The notes under the pieces were generated by a model that had not been told where the DNA came from, searched no databases, and was given only the letters and a program-made list of their open reading frames with translations. Below, piece by piece: positions 6,821 to 14,603 of a DNA stretch of 23,948 nt. The DNA comes from Deltaproteobacteria bacterium (GTDB taxonomy: Bacteria > Desulfobacterota > GWC2-55-46): contig JACRNN010000201.1 in NCBI GenBank assembly GCA_016234955.1, positions 1 through 23,948 of the forward strand. The letters are read 5' to 3'. Each line of letters begins with the position of its first letter. Positions within the stretch are counted from its first letter, which is position 1. The position numbers and the translations under genes are program-made.

Positions 6821-7951
6821 TTACTTGTGCTTCTTTATGGCCTCGAGTATCTGGGCCGGGGTTATCGGCTCTCCGTCCACCCTGTGGATGCCGGTGACCT
6901 CGGCGTTCTTGGAGCAACGCTCGACCTCATGGACCATCTGGCCGAGGTTTAGCTCCGGCACTATTATTACCTTCACCCTCCTGGCAAGCTCCTTGACCGC
7001 CTTGTCCGGGAACGGCCATATAGTAAGCGGCCTTAACAGCCCCGCCTTGATCCCGGCCTTCCGCGCCTCGTTGACCGCGAACCTGGCCGACCTGGCGGTG
7101 GAGCCCACGGTAAAGACGGCTATCTCGGCGTCGTCGAGATATGTCTCCTCGTTCCTCCATATCTCTTCGAGGTTCTTGTCCACCTTCCTCATTATCCGCT
7201 CGTTGTTCTCGCGGATGATCTTCGAGTCGTTCGTCGGGAAACCGTCTTTCTTGTGGTTGAGCCCCGTCACGTGGAACCTGTAGCCGCTCCCGAACGGCGC
7301 GAGAGGGGCCACTTCGTACCTGTCGTCGTAGGGGAAGTACTCCTCGGGCGGACACGTCGGCTTGGCCCTGTCCACCACATCGAGCTCACCCGGCGCCGGT
7401 ATCGTAATCGGCTCCCTCATATGCCCTATTATCTCGTCATAGAGCACTATGACCGGGGTCCTGTACTTCTCTGAAAGGTTGAACGCCCTGACGGTCTCGG
7501 AGAGTATCTCCTGGACGTAAGACGGGGTAAGGGCTATGGCGGGATGGTCTCCGTGCGTCCCCCATTTGGCCTGCATGATATCGGCCTGCGACGGCCCGGT
7601 CGGATATCCCGTGGACGGGCCTCCCCTCATCACGTTCACTATGACAAGGGGTATCTCGGTCAGGCAGGCATACCCCAGGCACTCCTGCTTGAGCGAAAAA
7701 CCGGGCCCTGACGTGGCGGTAAGGGACTTAAGCCCGGCAAGAGAGCCCCCTATGGCCGCGGCTATCCCGCCTATCTCGTCCTCCATCTGTATGAACTTGC
7801 CGCCAATCTTCGGGAGCCTTACGCTCATGCCCTCGGCTATCTCGGTCGAAGGCGTTATGGGGTAGCCGGCGTAGAACCTGCAACCGGCGTAGAGGGCCCC
7901 TTCAACGCAAGCCTCATTGCCCTGTAGGAGCTTTTTCTTCTTCTCAGCCAT
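6821..7951 (-). CDS. korA: 2-oxoglutarate:ferredoxin oxidoreductase, alpha subunit
   Basis: This is a 376-residue pyruvate:ferredoxin oxidoreductase alpha-type protein. It has the substrate/TPP-contacting GYPITPSTEIAE motif near the N-terminus, TATSGPGFSLKQE and RGGPSTGYPTGPSQAD, followed by the C-terminal transketolase-like domain (VGSTARSARFAV to the end). The frame can be extended to a TTG at 7957, but the ATG at 7951 is preferred because GGGGGG lies about 6 bases upstream. It is the second gene of the korDABC set, 325 bp downstream of korD. That gap carries a palindromic repeat instead of a gene. The length matches the four-subunit KOR/VOR class. The TCA context makes 2-oxoglutarate the likely product or substrate. 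Confidence 0.93.
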   Translation of the reverse strand: MAEKKKKLLQGNEACVEGALYAGCRFYAGYPITPSTEIAEGMSVRLPKIGGKFIQMEDEIGGIAAAIGGSLAGLKSLTATSGPGFSLKQECLGYACLTEIPLVIVNVMRGGPSTGYPTGPSQADIMQAKWGTHGDHPAIALTPSYVQEILSETVRAFNLSEKYRTPVIVLYDEIIGHMREPITIPAPGELDVVDRAKPTCPPEEYFPYDDRYEVAPLAPFGSGYRFHVTGLNHKKDGFPTNDSKIIRENNERIMRKVDKNLEEIWRNEETYLDDAEIAVFTVGSTARSARFAVNEARKAGIKAGLLRPLTIWPFPDKAVKELARRVKVIIVPELNLGQMVHEVERCSKNAEVTGIHRVDGEPITPAQILEAIKKHK

Positions 7952-8020
7952 TTCCAACCCCCCTTTAGTGTTTCCTTCAGATACCCCTCGGCTTGACGCA
8001 GGGTGTCCGGTTTCCTTCTA

Positions 8021-8195
8021 ACAGGCTACGAAAAAACTATTTCAGCCTGTCATTACTGAACCCTTCGCTCTGTCATTCTGAGCGCGGCGAAGAATCTTGG
8101 TTTTTCGCTCAGGATAAACTACGCGAAGAATCTCAGAGCTGATACAATCAGGAAGTTACAAGATTCTTCGGTCGCTTCACTCCCTCTGAATGACA
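8021..8195. repeat. Palindromic repeat (family B) between korD and korA
   Basis: The arms TGTCATTCTGAG (8071-8082) and CTC(T)GAATGACA (8184-8195) face each other. Internal GAAGAATCT/AGATTCTTC blocks at 8090-8098 and 8161-8169 also pair, and a partial extra copy (GCGAAGAATCTC) lies in the middle. A small hairpin, ACAGGCT/AGCCTGT (8021-8050), precedes it and resembles the repeats at 8568 and 12871. No coding sequence is seen in 7952-8276. Confidence 0.65.
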
Positions 8196-8276
8196 ACTTT
8201 GGGGGCTTTTTCAGCGCCTTGGTGCGTTAAGGACATACCCCGCTTCGGGAACGTCCGCCGGGCGCAACCAGTCCCC

Positions 8277-8483
8277 TCAGTCGAAGACCTGTATCGCGAA
8301 GTCAGGGCACCTGAGATCGCAGAGCTGGCACCTGGTGCAGGCCGCAAGGTCCTTGACGGCCACTACCGTGCCCCTCATCTCCAGCACGTTGGTCGGGCAG
8401 AAGTCCACGCAGATGCTGCACCCCTTGCAGAGCTTCTCGTTTATTACTATCCTCGGCAGTATCTTTTGCGCCGCCTCGCCCAT
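8277..8483 (-). CDS. korD: 2-oxoglutarate:ferredoxin oxidoreductase, delta (2x[4Fe-4S] ferredoxin) subunit
   Basis: This is a 68-residue ferredoxin-like protein with two clean [4Fe-4S] motifs, Cys19-22-25-29 (CKGCSICVDFCP) and Cys49-52-55-59 (CTRCQLCDLRCP). As the delta subunit it carries electrons between the TPP site of KorAB and external ferredoxin. The frame extends upstream to 8654, but the ATG at 8483 has GGAGGGAAT directly before it. The upstream residues are encoded by repeat sequence. It is the first gene of the kor set, about 410 bp downstream of sucD. Both flanks carry the family B palindromic repeat. Confidence 0.9.
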   Translation of the reverse strand: MGEAAQKILPRIVINEKLCKGCSICVDFCPTNVLEMRGTVVAVKDLAACTRCQLCDLRCPDFAIQVFD

Positions 8484-8567
8484 ATTCCCTCCATATCCCC
8501 TCCCCGTTGCCGGCGGCCTTGAAGGACGCGAGCATAGCGGGGAAGGGGCTGTATTTGAACAATTTTT

Positions 8568-8776
8568 AGCAGGTTGCTGAAAAAGTCCCATCTGCTTTGT
8601 CGTCTCGGCGTTCGTCATTGCGGCGTACAATACAAGTACGCCTTCCCATTGCAATTGTAAAGACGCAATGGGAGCCCCGCCTCACTTTCTCGACTCCTCG
8701 CATCCGGAGCGACCGAAGAATCTCGTAACTTACTGATTTGTCTACGTGTGAGATTCTTCGCTACGCTCAGAATGAC
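8568..8776. repeat. Composite repeat region between sucD and korD
   Basis: The first part starts AGCAGGTTGCTGAAAAAG (8568) and resembles the sequences at 8021 and 12871. It contains GCGTACAATACAAGTACGC (8613-8631), a short palindrome. The second part (about 8704-8776) is a family B palindrome with arms GAAGAATCTC (8715-8724) and GAGATTCTTC (8750-8759), ending CTCAGAATGACA like the copy at 8071-8195. No protein-coding signal is seen in 8484-8894. A further 6-bp hairpin, CTGTGG/CCACAG, is at 8833-8860. Confidence 0.6.
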
Positions 8777-8894
8777 ATGCGATTGCGAATTAATCAGAGG
8801 TTCCCTAACTCTATTTTGGGTTTTTCCGCATCCTGTGGAAAGATTCCTTTTTTACCACAGCCCCGATACAATAGTCAATATCATATATCTATCG

Positions 8895-9770
8895 TTACGC
8901 CCTCTGGAGTGCCTCCATGACCGTCTTTCCTATCTCGGCCGTGCTCCTGGTGACCCTGACGCCTGCTGACGCCATCGCCTCGATCTTCTCATCCGCAGTG
9001 CCCTTGCCGCCGGATATGATCGCCCCGGCGTGCCCCATCCTCTTGCCCTTTGGCGCCGTAACCCCGGCTATATAGCCGACGACCGGCTTTGTCACGTTCT
9101 TCTTTATGTACAGGGCGGCCTCCTCCTCGGCGCCGCCTCCTATCTCGCCTATCATAACGATGGCCTCGGTGCCGGGGTCCTCCTGAAAGAGCTTGAGCAC
9201 GTCGATGAAGTTGGTGCCGTTCACCGGGTCCCCGCCGATGCCGACGCAGGTCGATTGTCCGAGCCCGAGCCTGGTGAGCTGGTCCACCGCCTCGTAGGTC
9301 AGCGTGCCGCTCCTTGAAACGACGCCGACGGCGCCGGGCTTGTGTATGTGTCCGGGCATGATCCCTATCTTGCACTGCCCAGGGGTTATGACGCCAGGGC
9401 AGTTGGGGCCTACGAGCCTTGAGGGCTTGCCCTCCATGAACCTCCTGACCTTGACCATGTCGAGCACCGGTATGCCCTCGGTTATGCAGATGACGAGCCC
9501 GACGCCCGCGTCAACGGCCTCCATTATCGCGTCCGCCGCGAACGGGGCCGGGACGTATATGACCGAGGCGTTCGCGCCGGTCTTCTTTACGGCCCCTTCC
9601 ACCGTGTCGAATACCGGTATGCCGTCGATCTCTGTGCCGCCCTTGCCCGGGGTCACGCCGCCGACCATCTTCGTGCCATAGGCGACCATCTGCCGGGTAT
9701 GGAACGTGCCCTGCTCGCCGGTTATGCCCTGGCAGATAACCCTTGTGTCCATGTCAACCAATACGCTCAT
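8895..9770 (-). CDS. sucD: Succinyl-CoA synthetase (ADP-forming), alpha subunit
   Basis: This 291-residue protein has the CoA-binding Rossmann domain (CQGITGEQGTFHT, VGGVTPGKGG) and the CoA-ligase domain with the phosphohistidine in GHAGAIISGGKG (His247). With SucC it interconverts succinate, CoA and ATP with succinyl-CoA, ADP and phosphate. In the reductive direction it primes succinate for carboxylation by KorDABC. The ATG at 9770 has GGAGG 9 bases upstream. That Shine-Dalgarno lies inside a small hairpin of the family A repeat (9776-9793). It follows sucC by 58 bp. Confidence 0.96.
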   Translation of the reverse strand: MSVLVDMDTRVICQGITGEQGTFHTRQMVAYGTKMVGGVTPGKGGTEIDGIPVFDTVEGAVKKTGANASVIYVPAPFAADAIMEAVDAGVGLVICITEGIPVLDMVKVRRFMEGKPSRLVGPNCPGVITPGQCKIGIMPGHIHKPGAVGVVSRSGTLTYEAVDQLTRLGLGQSTCVGIGGDPVNGTNFIDVLKLFQEDPGTEAIVMIGEIGGGAEEEAALYIKKNVTKPVVGYIAGVTAPKGKRMGHAGAIISGGKGTADEKIEAMASAGVRVTRSTAEIGKTVMEALQRA

Positions 9771-9775
9771 CGGTC

Positions 9776-9793
9776 AAAACCTCCGCGGGTTTT
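9776..9793. promoter_or_regulatory. Hairpin containing the sucD ribosome binding site
   Basis: AAAACC (9776-9781) and GGTTTT (9788-9793) form a 6-bp stem around a 6-base loop. In the transcript the sucD Shine-Dalgarno GGAGG covers part of the stem and loop. The sequence resembles the ATGAA, CCC and GAGGTTTTGA part of the family A repeat at 2956-2979. It could tune SucD translation relative to SucC. Confidence 0.4.
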
Positions 9794-9828
9794 CATTTTT
9801 TTAAATTTGTCGTTCACGGCGCGGCGCG

Positions 9829-11004
9829 CTAAGCCTTCCTCGAGGCCGCCACGGCCTTCTCGGCAGCCTCGTCCATCCGCTCGGCCGTCAATATGTTGAG
9901 CCCGGAGTCCGCAAGGAGTTTCCTGCCCTGCTCGACGTTCGTGCCCTGGAGCCTTACCACGAGCGGCGCCTTGATGCCCACGTCCTTAGCGGCGGCGATG
10001 ATGCCCTCGGCGATGATGTCGCACCTCATGATGCCGCCGAAGATGTTCACGAGCATGGCCTTGACGTTCGGGTCGGACATGATTATCTTGAAGGCCGCCG
10101 TCACCTGCTCCTTGTTGGCCCCACCGCCCACGTCCAGGAAGTTGGCCGGGCTGCCGCCGGAGAGCTTTATCATGTCCATCGTCGCCATGGCGAGGCCCGC
10201 GCCGTTGACCATGCACCCGATGTCGCCGTCAAGGGAGACGTAGTTGAGGTTAAAGCGCGACGCCGCCACCTCCTTGGGGTCCTCCTCGTCGAGGTCCCTC
10301 ATACCCTCGATGTCCTTGTGCCTGAAGAGGCTGTTGTCGTCGAAGGACATCTTGGCGTCGAGCGCGATGATATCGCCGGACTTCGTGATGACGAGCGGGT
10401 TTATCTCCGCCATCGAGCAGTCCGAGCTTACGAATGCGTTATAGAGCCCTGTCATGAACTTCACCGCCTTGTTCACGAGCCCCTTGTCGAGCCCGAGCCC
10501 GAAGACGAGCTTGCGCGCCTGGAAGGGGATGAGGCCCACGGCCGGGTCGATGGACTCCTTCAGTATCTTCTCCGGGCTCCTTGCGGCCACCTCCTCTATC
10601 TCCACACCGCCCTCGGTAGAGACCATCACAACGACCCTGTGCGTGGCCCTGTCGACCACGAGCCCGAGGTAGAGCTCCTTCGCTATCTGGCAGCCCTCCT
10701 CTATCAATACCTTCTTGACCTCTTTGCCCGCCGGCCCGGTCTGATGCGTCACAAGCACCTTGCCGAGAAGCTCCTTTGAGAACGCGGCCGCCTCCTCCCT
10801 GCTTTTGGCGAGCTTGACCCCGCCGGCCTTGCCCCTGCCCCCGGCGTGTATCTGCGCCTTCACGACGCATACGCTGTTGCCTTCCCTGAAGAGCTCGTTG
10901 GAGGCCTCCTCTGCCTCGGCAGGCGTAAAGGCGATCTTGCCCTTTGGCACGGCTACCCCGTGCCTGGCGAGTATCTGCTTTGCCTGGTACTCGTGGATGT
11001 TCAT
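9829..11004 (-). CDS. sucC: Succinyl-CoA synthetase (ADP-forming), beta subunit
   Basis: This 391-residue protein starts MNIHEYQAKQILARHGV, typical of SucC. It has the ATP-grasp domain (KAQIHAGGRGKAGGV, INPLVITKSGD, LDAKMSFDDN) and the C-terminal CoA-ligase domain with NGAGLAMATMD, FLDVGGGA and NIFGGIMRCD. It binds nucleotide and succinate while SucD carries the phosphohistidine. The ATG at 11004 is preceded by GGGGG. It is the first gene of its transcription unit. A strong terminator for the upstream unit lies at 11155-11186 and a candidate promoter at 11101-11129. Confidence 0.96.
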   Translation of the reverse strand: MNIHEYQAKQILARHGVAVPKGKIAFTPAEAEEASNELFREGNSVCVVKAQIHAGGRGKAGGVKLAKSREEAAAFSKELLGKVLVTHQTGPAGKEVKKVLIEEGCQIAKELYLGLVVDRATHRVVVMVSTEGGVEIEEVAARSPEKILKESIDPAVGLIPFQARKLVFGLGLDKGLVNKAVKFMTGLYNAFVSSDCSMAEINPLVITKSGDIIALDAKMSFDDNSLFRHKDIEGMRDLDEEDPKEVAASRFNLNYVSLDGDIGCMVNGAGLAMATMDMIKLSGGSPANFLDVGGGANKEQVTAAFKIIMSDPNVKAMLVNIFGGIMRCDIIAEGIIAAAKDVGIKAPLVVRLQGTNVEQGRKLLADSGLNILTAERMDEAAEKAVAASRKA

Positions 11005-11100
11005 CTGTCAGCCCCCGCTTATAAGTATATTTGCGCGTCGAATCGAAGCCGTATCAAGGCGTATGCCAGCCGTTTTTACGGGATATCGCCAGGAAGACTA

Positions 11101-11129
11101 AATTTACACTCTTGCCGGGATAAAAACAA
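11101..11129 (-). promoter_or_regulatory. Candidate promoter for sucC-sucD-korDABC
   Basis: Read on the minus strand, TTGTTT (11124-11129) and TAAATT (11101-11106) are 17 bases apart. They lie just after the terminator of the preceding unit and about 95 bases before the sucC start codon. The location between terminator and gene strengthens a moderate sequence match. Confidence 0.45.
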
Positions 11130-11154
11130 TATCTTTTTAAGATTTATCCGCCAT

Positions 11155-11186
11155 AAAAAAGGCGGGGTTAACATGTTAACCCCGCC
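11155..11186 (-). terminator. Intrinsic terminator after the fumarate reductase-type flavoprotein gene
   Basis: A perfect 26-bp palindrome (11161-11186; arms GGCGGGGTTAACA and TGTTAACCCCGCC) is followed on the minus strand by six T residues. It lies about 18 bases after the flavoprotein stop codon. A GGCGG just beyond the T tract could pair with CCGCC inside the stem as an alternative structure. Confidence 0.92.
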
Positions 11187-11203
11187 TTGCGCGGCAGTCC
11201 GCC

Positions 11204-12853
11204 TCAGCCGACCTGTCTTGCCCTCACATGGTCGGGCGAATAGTCGGGCAGGAGTATCGGGGCCGTGCCAGTCCCCTTTATCCCGGCCTCGTCGACCTCC
11301 CTGTTGAACGCCTCGACGTGCTTCAAGGTCAGCCTGTCGCCCAATCTATTCGACTTCGCGTACTCGGCGGCCCTGAGCCCGGCCCTCCTGCCGAAGACAA
11401 GGACGTCGAGGAGGGAGTTGCCCATGAGCCTGTTCCTGCCGTGGACCCCTCCGGCCACCTCTCCGGCGCCAAAAAGCCCTTTTACGCCCGTCTCGGCCCA
11501 TTCGTTTATCATGATGCCGCCGTTCTGGTAGTGGAGCGTCGGGTATATGAGCATCGGCGCCTTGCTTATGTCTATGTCGTAGCGCTTGAACTGTATGTAC
11601 TTGGCCGGGAGCTCCTTTCTCACGGTCCCCTCCCCGTGGAGCATGTCTATCATCGGGGAGTCGAGCCATACGCCGAACCTCCCGGTGGGGGTGGAAACCC
11701 CCTTGCCTATATCGAGGCACTCCCTTATTATGCAGGCCGATTCAACGTCCCTGGGCTCAAGCGGGAAGCAGAACTGCCCGCCTTCCGCGTTGAGTATCTG
11801 CGCCCCGAGGCCCCTGACCTTTTCGGTGATAAGGAGCCCGACGTTCTGCTCCGGGAATATAGCGCCCGTCGGGTGGTACTGGGTGGAGTCCATGTCCTGG
11901 AGCCTTACCCCGGCCCTGTAGGCCATGACGCACCCGTCGGCGGTGGCGCCGTAGTGGTTGGTGGTCGGGAACCCCTGGATGTGGAGCCTCCCGAAGCCGC
12001 CCGTGGCTATGAGCACCGCCTTTGCCCGCGCCACGTAGTGCTCTTTGGTCTCAAGGTTATATAGCACCGCGCCGGCGGCCCTGCCGTCTTCGTCAAGTAT
12101 CAGCTCAACGGCCGGGGAGAATTCCAGTATCTTTATGTCCCCGGAGCGGTTGCGCGCCTCGTCCCTCACGACCCTCATTATCTCGGCGCCTGTCATGTCC
12201 CCGGAGGAGTGCATCCTCTTCCTGCAGGTCCCGCCGCCGTGCCTGACCTTCATCCTGCCGTCCGGCATCTTGTCGAACATCATGCCGAGGCCCTCGAGCC
12301 AGTGGATGATCAGCGGGGCGTCGTTGGTGAGCGCGGCGACAAGCTCCGGGACGTTGCTGAAGTGGCCGCCGCCGATGACGTCGAGGTAGTGGAGGTACGG
12401 GGAGTCTCCCTCCTGCGTGGCCCCCTGTATGCCGCCTTCGGCCATCACGGTGTTTGAGTCCCCGTGGCGCAGCTTGGTCGAGACTATCACCTTGAGCCCG
12501 GCCTCCTGCGCGGCGAGCGCCGCCGCGGTGCCGGCCCCTCCGGCGCCTATGACCAGGAGGTCGGCCTCGTAGTCGGTCCTCTTGAGGTCTATCGCCCTGG
12601 GGTCTATCCTGCTTCTGGATTCAAGGAGCGCGGCTATCTCTTCGGGAAGCTCTGCGCCCCTGTTGGGGCCGACGAGCACCTTCCTCCTGCCGTCGTTCTT
12701 ATAGTCCGGGTGGTATTTCCTGAGCCACTCCTGCCTCTGATCGAGGGTGAGCGCCGGGAAGTGATCTCCCTTCCTGGCCTTCTCCACCCTTGCGGGCCTT
12801 GTGGCCTCCACCTTCCTTATAAGCTCCTTGAGTGCCGGCGTATATCCGCTCAT
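11204..12853 (-). CDS. Fumarate reductase/succinate dehydrogenase-type flavoprotein (probable catalytic subunit)
   Basis: This 549-residue protein has a Rossmann FAD motif VIGAGGAGTAAALAAQ (101-116), the NTVMAEGGIQGA loop (134-145) and QYHPTGAIF (326-333). It also has LITEKVRGLGA (341-351), HYQNGGI (441-447) and the catalytic HGRNRLMGNSLLDVLVFGRRAG block (471-492). The fumarate-binding His and Arg positions known from FrdA are kept. Asn134 occupies the place of the histidine that binds FAD covalently in FrdA/SdhA, so FAD should be non-covalent. About 95 extra residues precede the FAD domain. A GGAGG precedes the ATG at 12853. It ends the Hdr-Flox gene run, so reduction of fumarate with electrons from that complex is the favoured role. 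Another flavoprotein activity of the aspartate-oxidase/AprA superfamily is possible. Confidence 0.82.
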   Translation of the reverse strand: MSGYTPALKELIRKVEATRPARVEKARKGDHFPALTLDQRQEWLRKYHPDYKNDGRRKVLVGPNRGAELPEEIAALLESRSRIDPRAIDLKRTDYEADLLVIGAGGAGTAAALAAQEAGLKVIVSTKLRHGDSNTVMAEGGIQGATQEGDSPYLHYLDVIGGGHFSNVPELVAALTNDAPLIIHWLEGLGMMFDKMPDGRMKVRHGGGTCRKRMHSSGDMTGAEIMRVVRDEARNRSGDIKILEFSPAVELILDEDGRAAGAVLYNLETKEHYVARAKAVLIATGGFGRLHIQGFPTTNHYGATADGCVMAYRAGVRLQDMDSTQYHPTGAIFPEQNVGLLITEKVRGLGAQILNAEGGQFCFPLEPRDVESACIIRECLDIGKGVSTPTGRFGVWLDSPMIDMLHGEGTVRKELPAKYIQFKRYDIDISKAPMLIYPTLHYQNGGIMINEWAETGVKGLFGAGEVAGGVHGRNRLMGNSLLDVLVFGRRAGLRAAEYAKSNRLGDRLTLKHVEAFNREVDEAGIKGTGTAPILLPDYSPDHVRARQVG

Positions 12854-12870
12854 CTTGCCTCCGTAAATTT

Positions 12871-12950
12871 AACAGGCCGCTGAAAAAACCCATCAGCAAA
12901 CTGTCAAGACCGTCCGCCGCGTCTTGCGTACAACGGCGCGTGTTAAAAAC
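12871..12950. repeat. Repeat related to those at 8021 and 8568
   Basis: It starts AACAGGCCGCTGAAAAAA and continues CCCATCAGCAAAC. It resembles AGCAGGTTGCTGAAAAAG at 8568 and ACAGGCT at 8021. It occupies most of the 101-bp space between the FrdB-like gene and the flavoprotein gene. It has no T-tract terminator, so transcription probably continues. Confidence 0.5.
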
Positions 12951-12954
12951 GGCG

Positions 12955-13671
12955 CTACAGGTTCGTTGTGTCCTTTGGCATCCATTTGCCCGGCTCCGCG
13001 AGGTCGGGCTCCCTCTCCCTCTCGACGTAGAGCTTTTTCACCTCGTCCTGCTTCATCGCGGCGAGGCCTTTGAGGGCCTTTTCGTACTTGCCGCCCTTGA
13101 CCTCGGAAACTCTCTTCTCCAGATGGCCCGCCCTCGGGAGGATATACTTGCCGTACAGCCTCCTGACGAACATGGCGGCCATGAACTGCGTTATCTGCGC
13201 CGGACAGCGCGACGCGCACAGCCCGCACATGACGCAGTCAAAGCTCTTGTGGGCCGCGCCCTTCAGGTCCCCGCGCTTCATAAGGGCTATATAGTCCATC
13301 ACGTCTATGTCCATCGGGCATGTCCTGGTGCACGTGCCGCACCCTATGCATTTGAATACCTCCGGGTAGAGCCTCCTGAGTTCCTCATGTGGGCTGCCCT
13401 TTATCTCGTCAAGGACGTAGTCCGGCCTGTTCGACGGGAAGAACGGGAGCTGCATAATGACCATGTCGGGCCCGGCCACGGTCTGGCACGCAAGCCCGGA
13501 GCGGAGCCTGTAGTCGCCGAGAAAACGGTAGAACGTCCCGCACGCCCCGCATATCCCGCCCCTGCACCCGCACCCCCTGATATATGTGTAGCCCGCGTAC
13601 TCCACCGCCTTCATTATGGTGAGGGTCTCCGGCACCATGTACTCCCTCCCCATTATGTATATGGGTATCAT
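12955..13671 (-). CDS. FrdB-like 2Fe-2S / 2x[4Fe-4S] electron-transfer subunit
   Basis: This 238-residue protein has an N-terminal [2Fe-2S] ferredoxin domain with CGCRGGICGAC (Cys34/36, Cys41, Cys44) and Cys62. A ferredoxin domain follows with Cys108-111-114-118 (CIGCGTCTRTCP) and Cys146-149-152-156 (CVMCGLCASRCP), then a charged C-terminal tail. The order matches SdhB/FrdB iron-sulfur subunits, though here both later clusters look like [4Fe-4S]. It sits between the NAD-binding Flox-like subunit and the fumarate reductase-type flavoprotein, so it probably wires one to the other. The frame is open upstream (GDRTIPPEGAK precedes the ATG at 13671), but no other start codon is present there. GGAGGG precedes the chosen ATG. 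Confidence 0.82.
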   Translation of the reverse strand: MIPIYIMGREYMVPETLTIMKAVEYAGYTYIRGCGCRGGICGACGTFYRFLGDYRLRSGLACQTVAGPDMVIMQLPFFPSNRPDYVLDEIKGSPHEELRRLYPEVFKCIGCGTCTRTCPMDIDVMDYIALMKRGDLKGAAHKSFDCVMCGLCASRCPAQITQFMAAMFVRRLYGKYILPRAGHLEKRVSEVKGGKYEKALKGLAAMKQDEVKKLYVEREREPDLAEPGKWMPKDTTNL

Positions 13672-13741
13672 CTTCGCGCCCTCCGGCGGTATGGTCCTGT
13701 CGCCGGTGGCGAGCCCGGCGGCACGGCGTCGGCCCGCAACG

Positions 13742-14575
13742 CTAAAAGTCGTTATACATCCTCTTCACTTCGGCGGCCGTGTAGACCGGGCCTTCCTTGC
13801 ATACGTAGATGTCGCCGACGTTGCACCTGCCGCATTTGCCTATCCCGCACTTCATCCTGTTCTCAAGCGTGGTATAGATGGACTCGTCCGCGAAACCGAG
13901 CTTGCCGAGGGCGTTTATCACGAACCTTATCATTATCGGCGGGCCGCACGTCACGGCTACGGCGTCCTTCGACGACGGCGCCGCCTCATCGAGCACCGTT
14001 GGGACAAAGCCTGTCCTGCCCTTCCACTCCGGCGTCTCCCCGCCCGGGTCCACGGTCTCAACGACCCTCACATCGCCCATGCCCGCCCAGTGCTTGAGCT
14101 CATTTTTATAGACAAGATCGGCCGCGGTCTTGGCCCCGTAGACTATCGTTATATTGCCGAAGTCTTCCCTCCTGTCCAGCACGTTCCATATGAGGGAGCG
14201 CACCGGGGGAAGCCCTATGCCCCCGGCTATGAAGACCATGTTCCTGCCCTTCCAATCCTCGACCGGGAAGTGGTTGCCGTAGGGGCCCCTGAGGCCTATC
14301 ACGTCCCCTATGGACATCTCGGCGAGCCCGCCTGTGACCCTGCCCGTCCTCCTGAACGTGCACTGGACGTAACCCTTGCGCGTGGGGGACGAGGCTATGC
14401 AGAAGGTCGATTCCCCGAGGCCGAACGCCGAGTAAAGGGCGAACTGGCCCGCCTTGAAGTCGAACGTCTCCCTGAGCTTTTCATCCTTGAATACGAGCCT
14501 GAAGCTCCTTACGTCAGGGGCCTCCTCGTATATGTCCTCGATTGTGGCAAGATGCGGCAGATAAAGGTTGTTCAT
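13742..14575 (-). CDS. floxA: FAD/NAD(P)H- and 2Fe-2S-binding oxidoreductase (FloxA / sulfhydrogenase gamma / PyrK-like)
   Basis: This 277-residue protein has the ferredoxin-NADP reductase fold. It has an FAD domain with GQFALYSAFGLGES and RGPYGNHFP, and a nucleotide-binding domain with FIAGGIGLPPVRSL (116-129) and TCGPPIMIRF (209-218). The C-terminal [2Fe-2S] site is Cys243, Cys248, Cys251, Cys259, as in PyrK, AsrB and the sulfhydrogenase gamma subunit. It would be the NADH (or NADPH) entry point of the complex. It lies 28 bp after the next iron-sulfur subunit gene. The ATG at 14575 has a weak ribosome binding site and a TTATCAGTTATCGG repeat just upstream. Cofactor preference cannot be read from the sequence by eye. 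Confidence 0.85.
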   Translation of the reverse strand: MNNLYLPHLATIEDIYEEAPDVRSFRLVFKDEKLRETFDFKAGQFALYSAFGLGESTFCIASSPTRKGYVQCTFRRTGRVTGGLAEMSIGDVIGLRGPYGNHFPVEDWKGRNMVFIAGGIGLPPVRSLIWNVLDRREDFGNITIVYGAKTAADLVYKNELKHWAGMGDVRVVETVDPGGETPEWKGRTGFVPTVLDEAAPSSKDAVAVTCGPPIMIRFVINALGKLGFADESIYTTLENRMKCGIGKCGRCNVGDIYVCKEGPVYTAAEVKRMYNDF

Positions 14576-14603
14576 TATCAGTTATCGGTTGCCTGTTGCC
14601 GGG

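Noticed and set aside
8484..8654. Longer korD frame starting at 8654
   Set aside because: The extra 57 residues are encoded by repeat sequence. The ATG at 8483 has a near-perfect GGAGGGAAT and gives the normal delta-subunit length.
8833..8860. CTGTGG/CCACAG hairpin after sucD as a terminator
   Set aside because: The stem is short and the flanks lack a T tract in the correct position on the minus strand.
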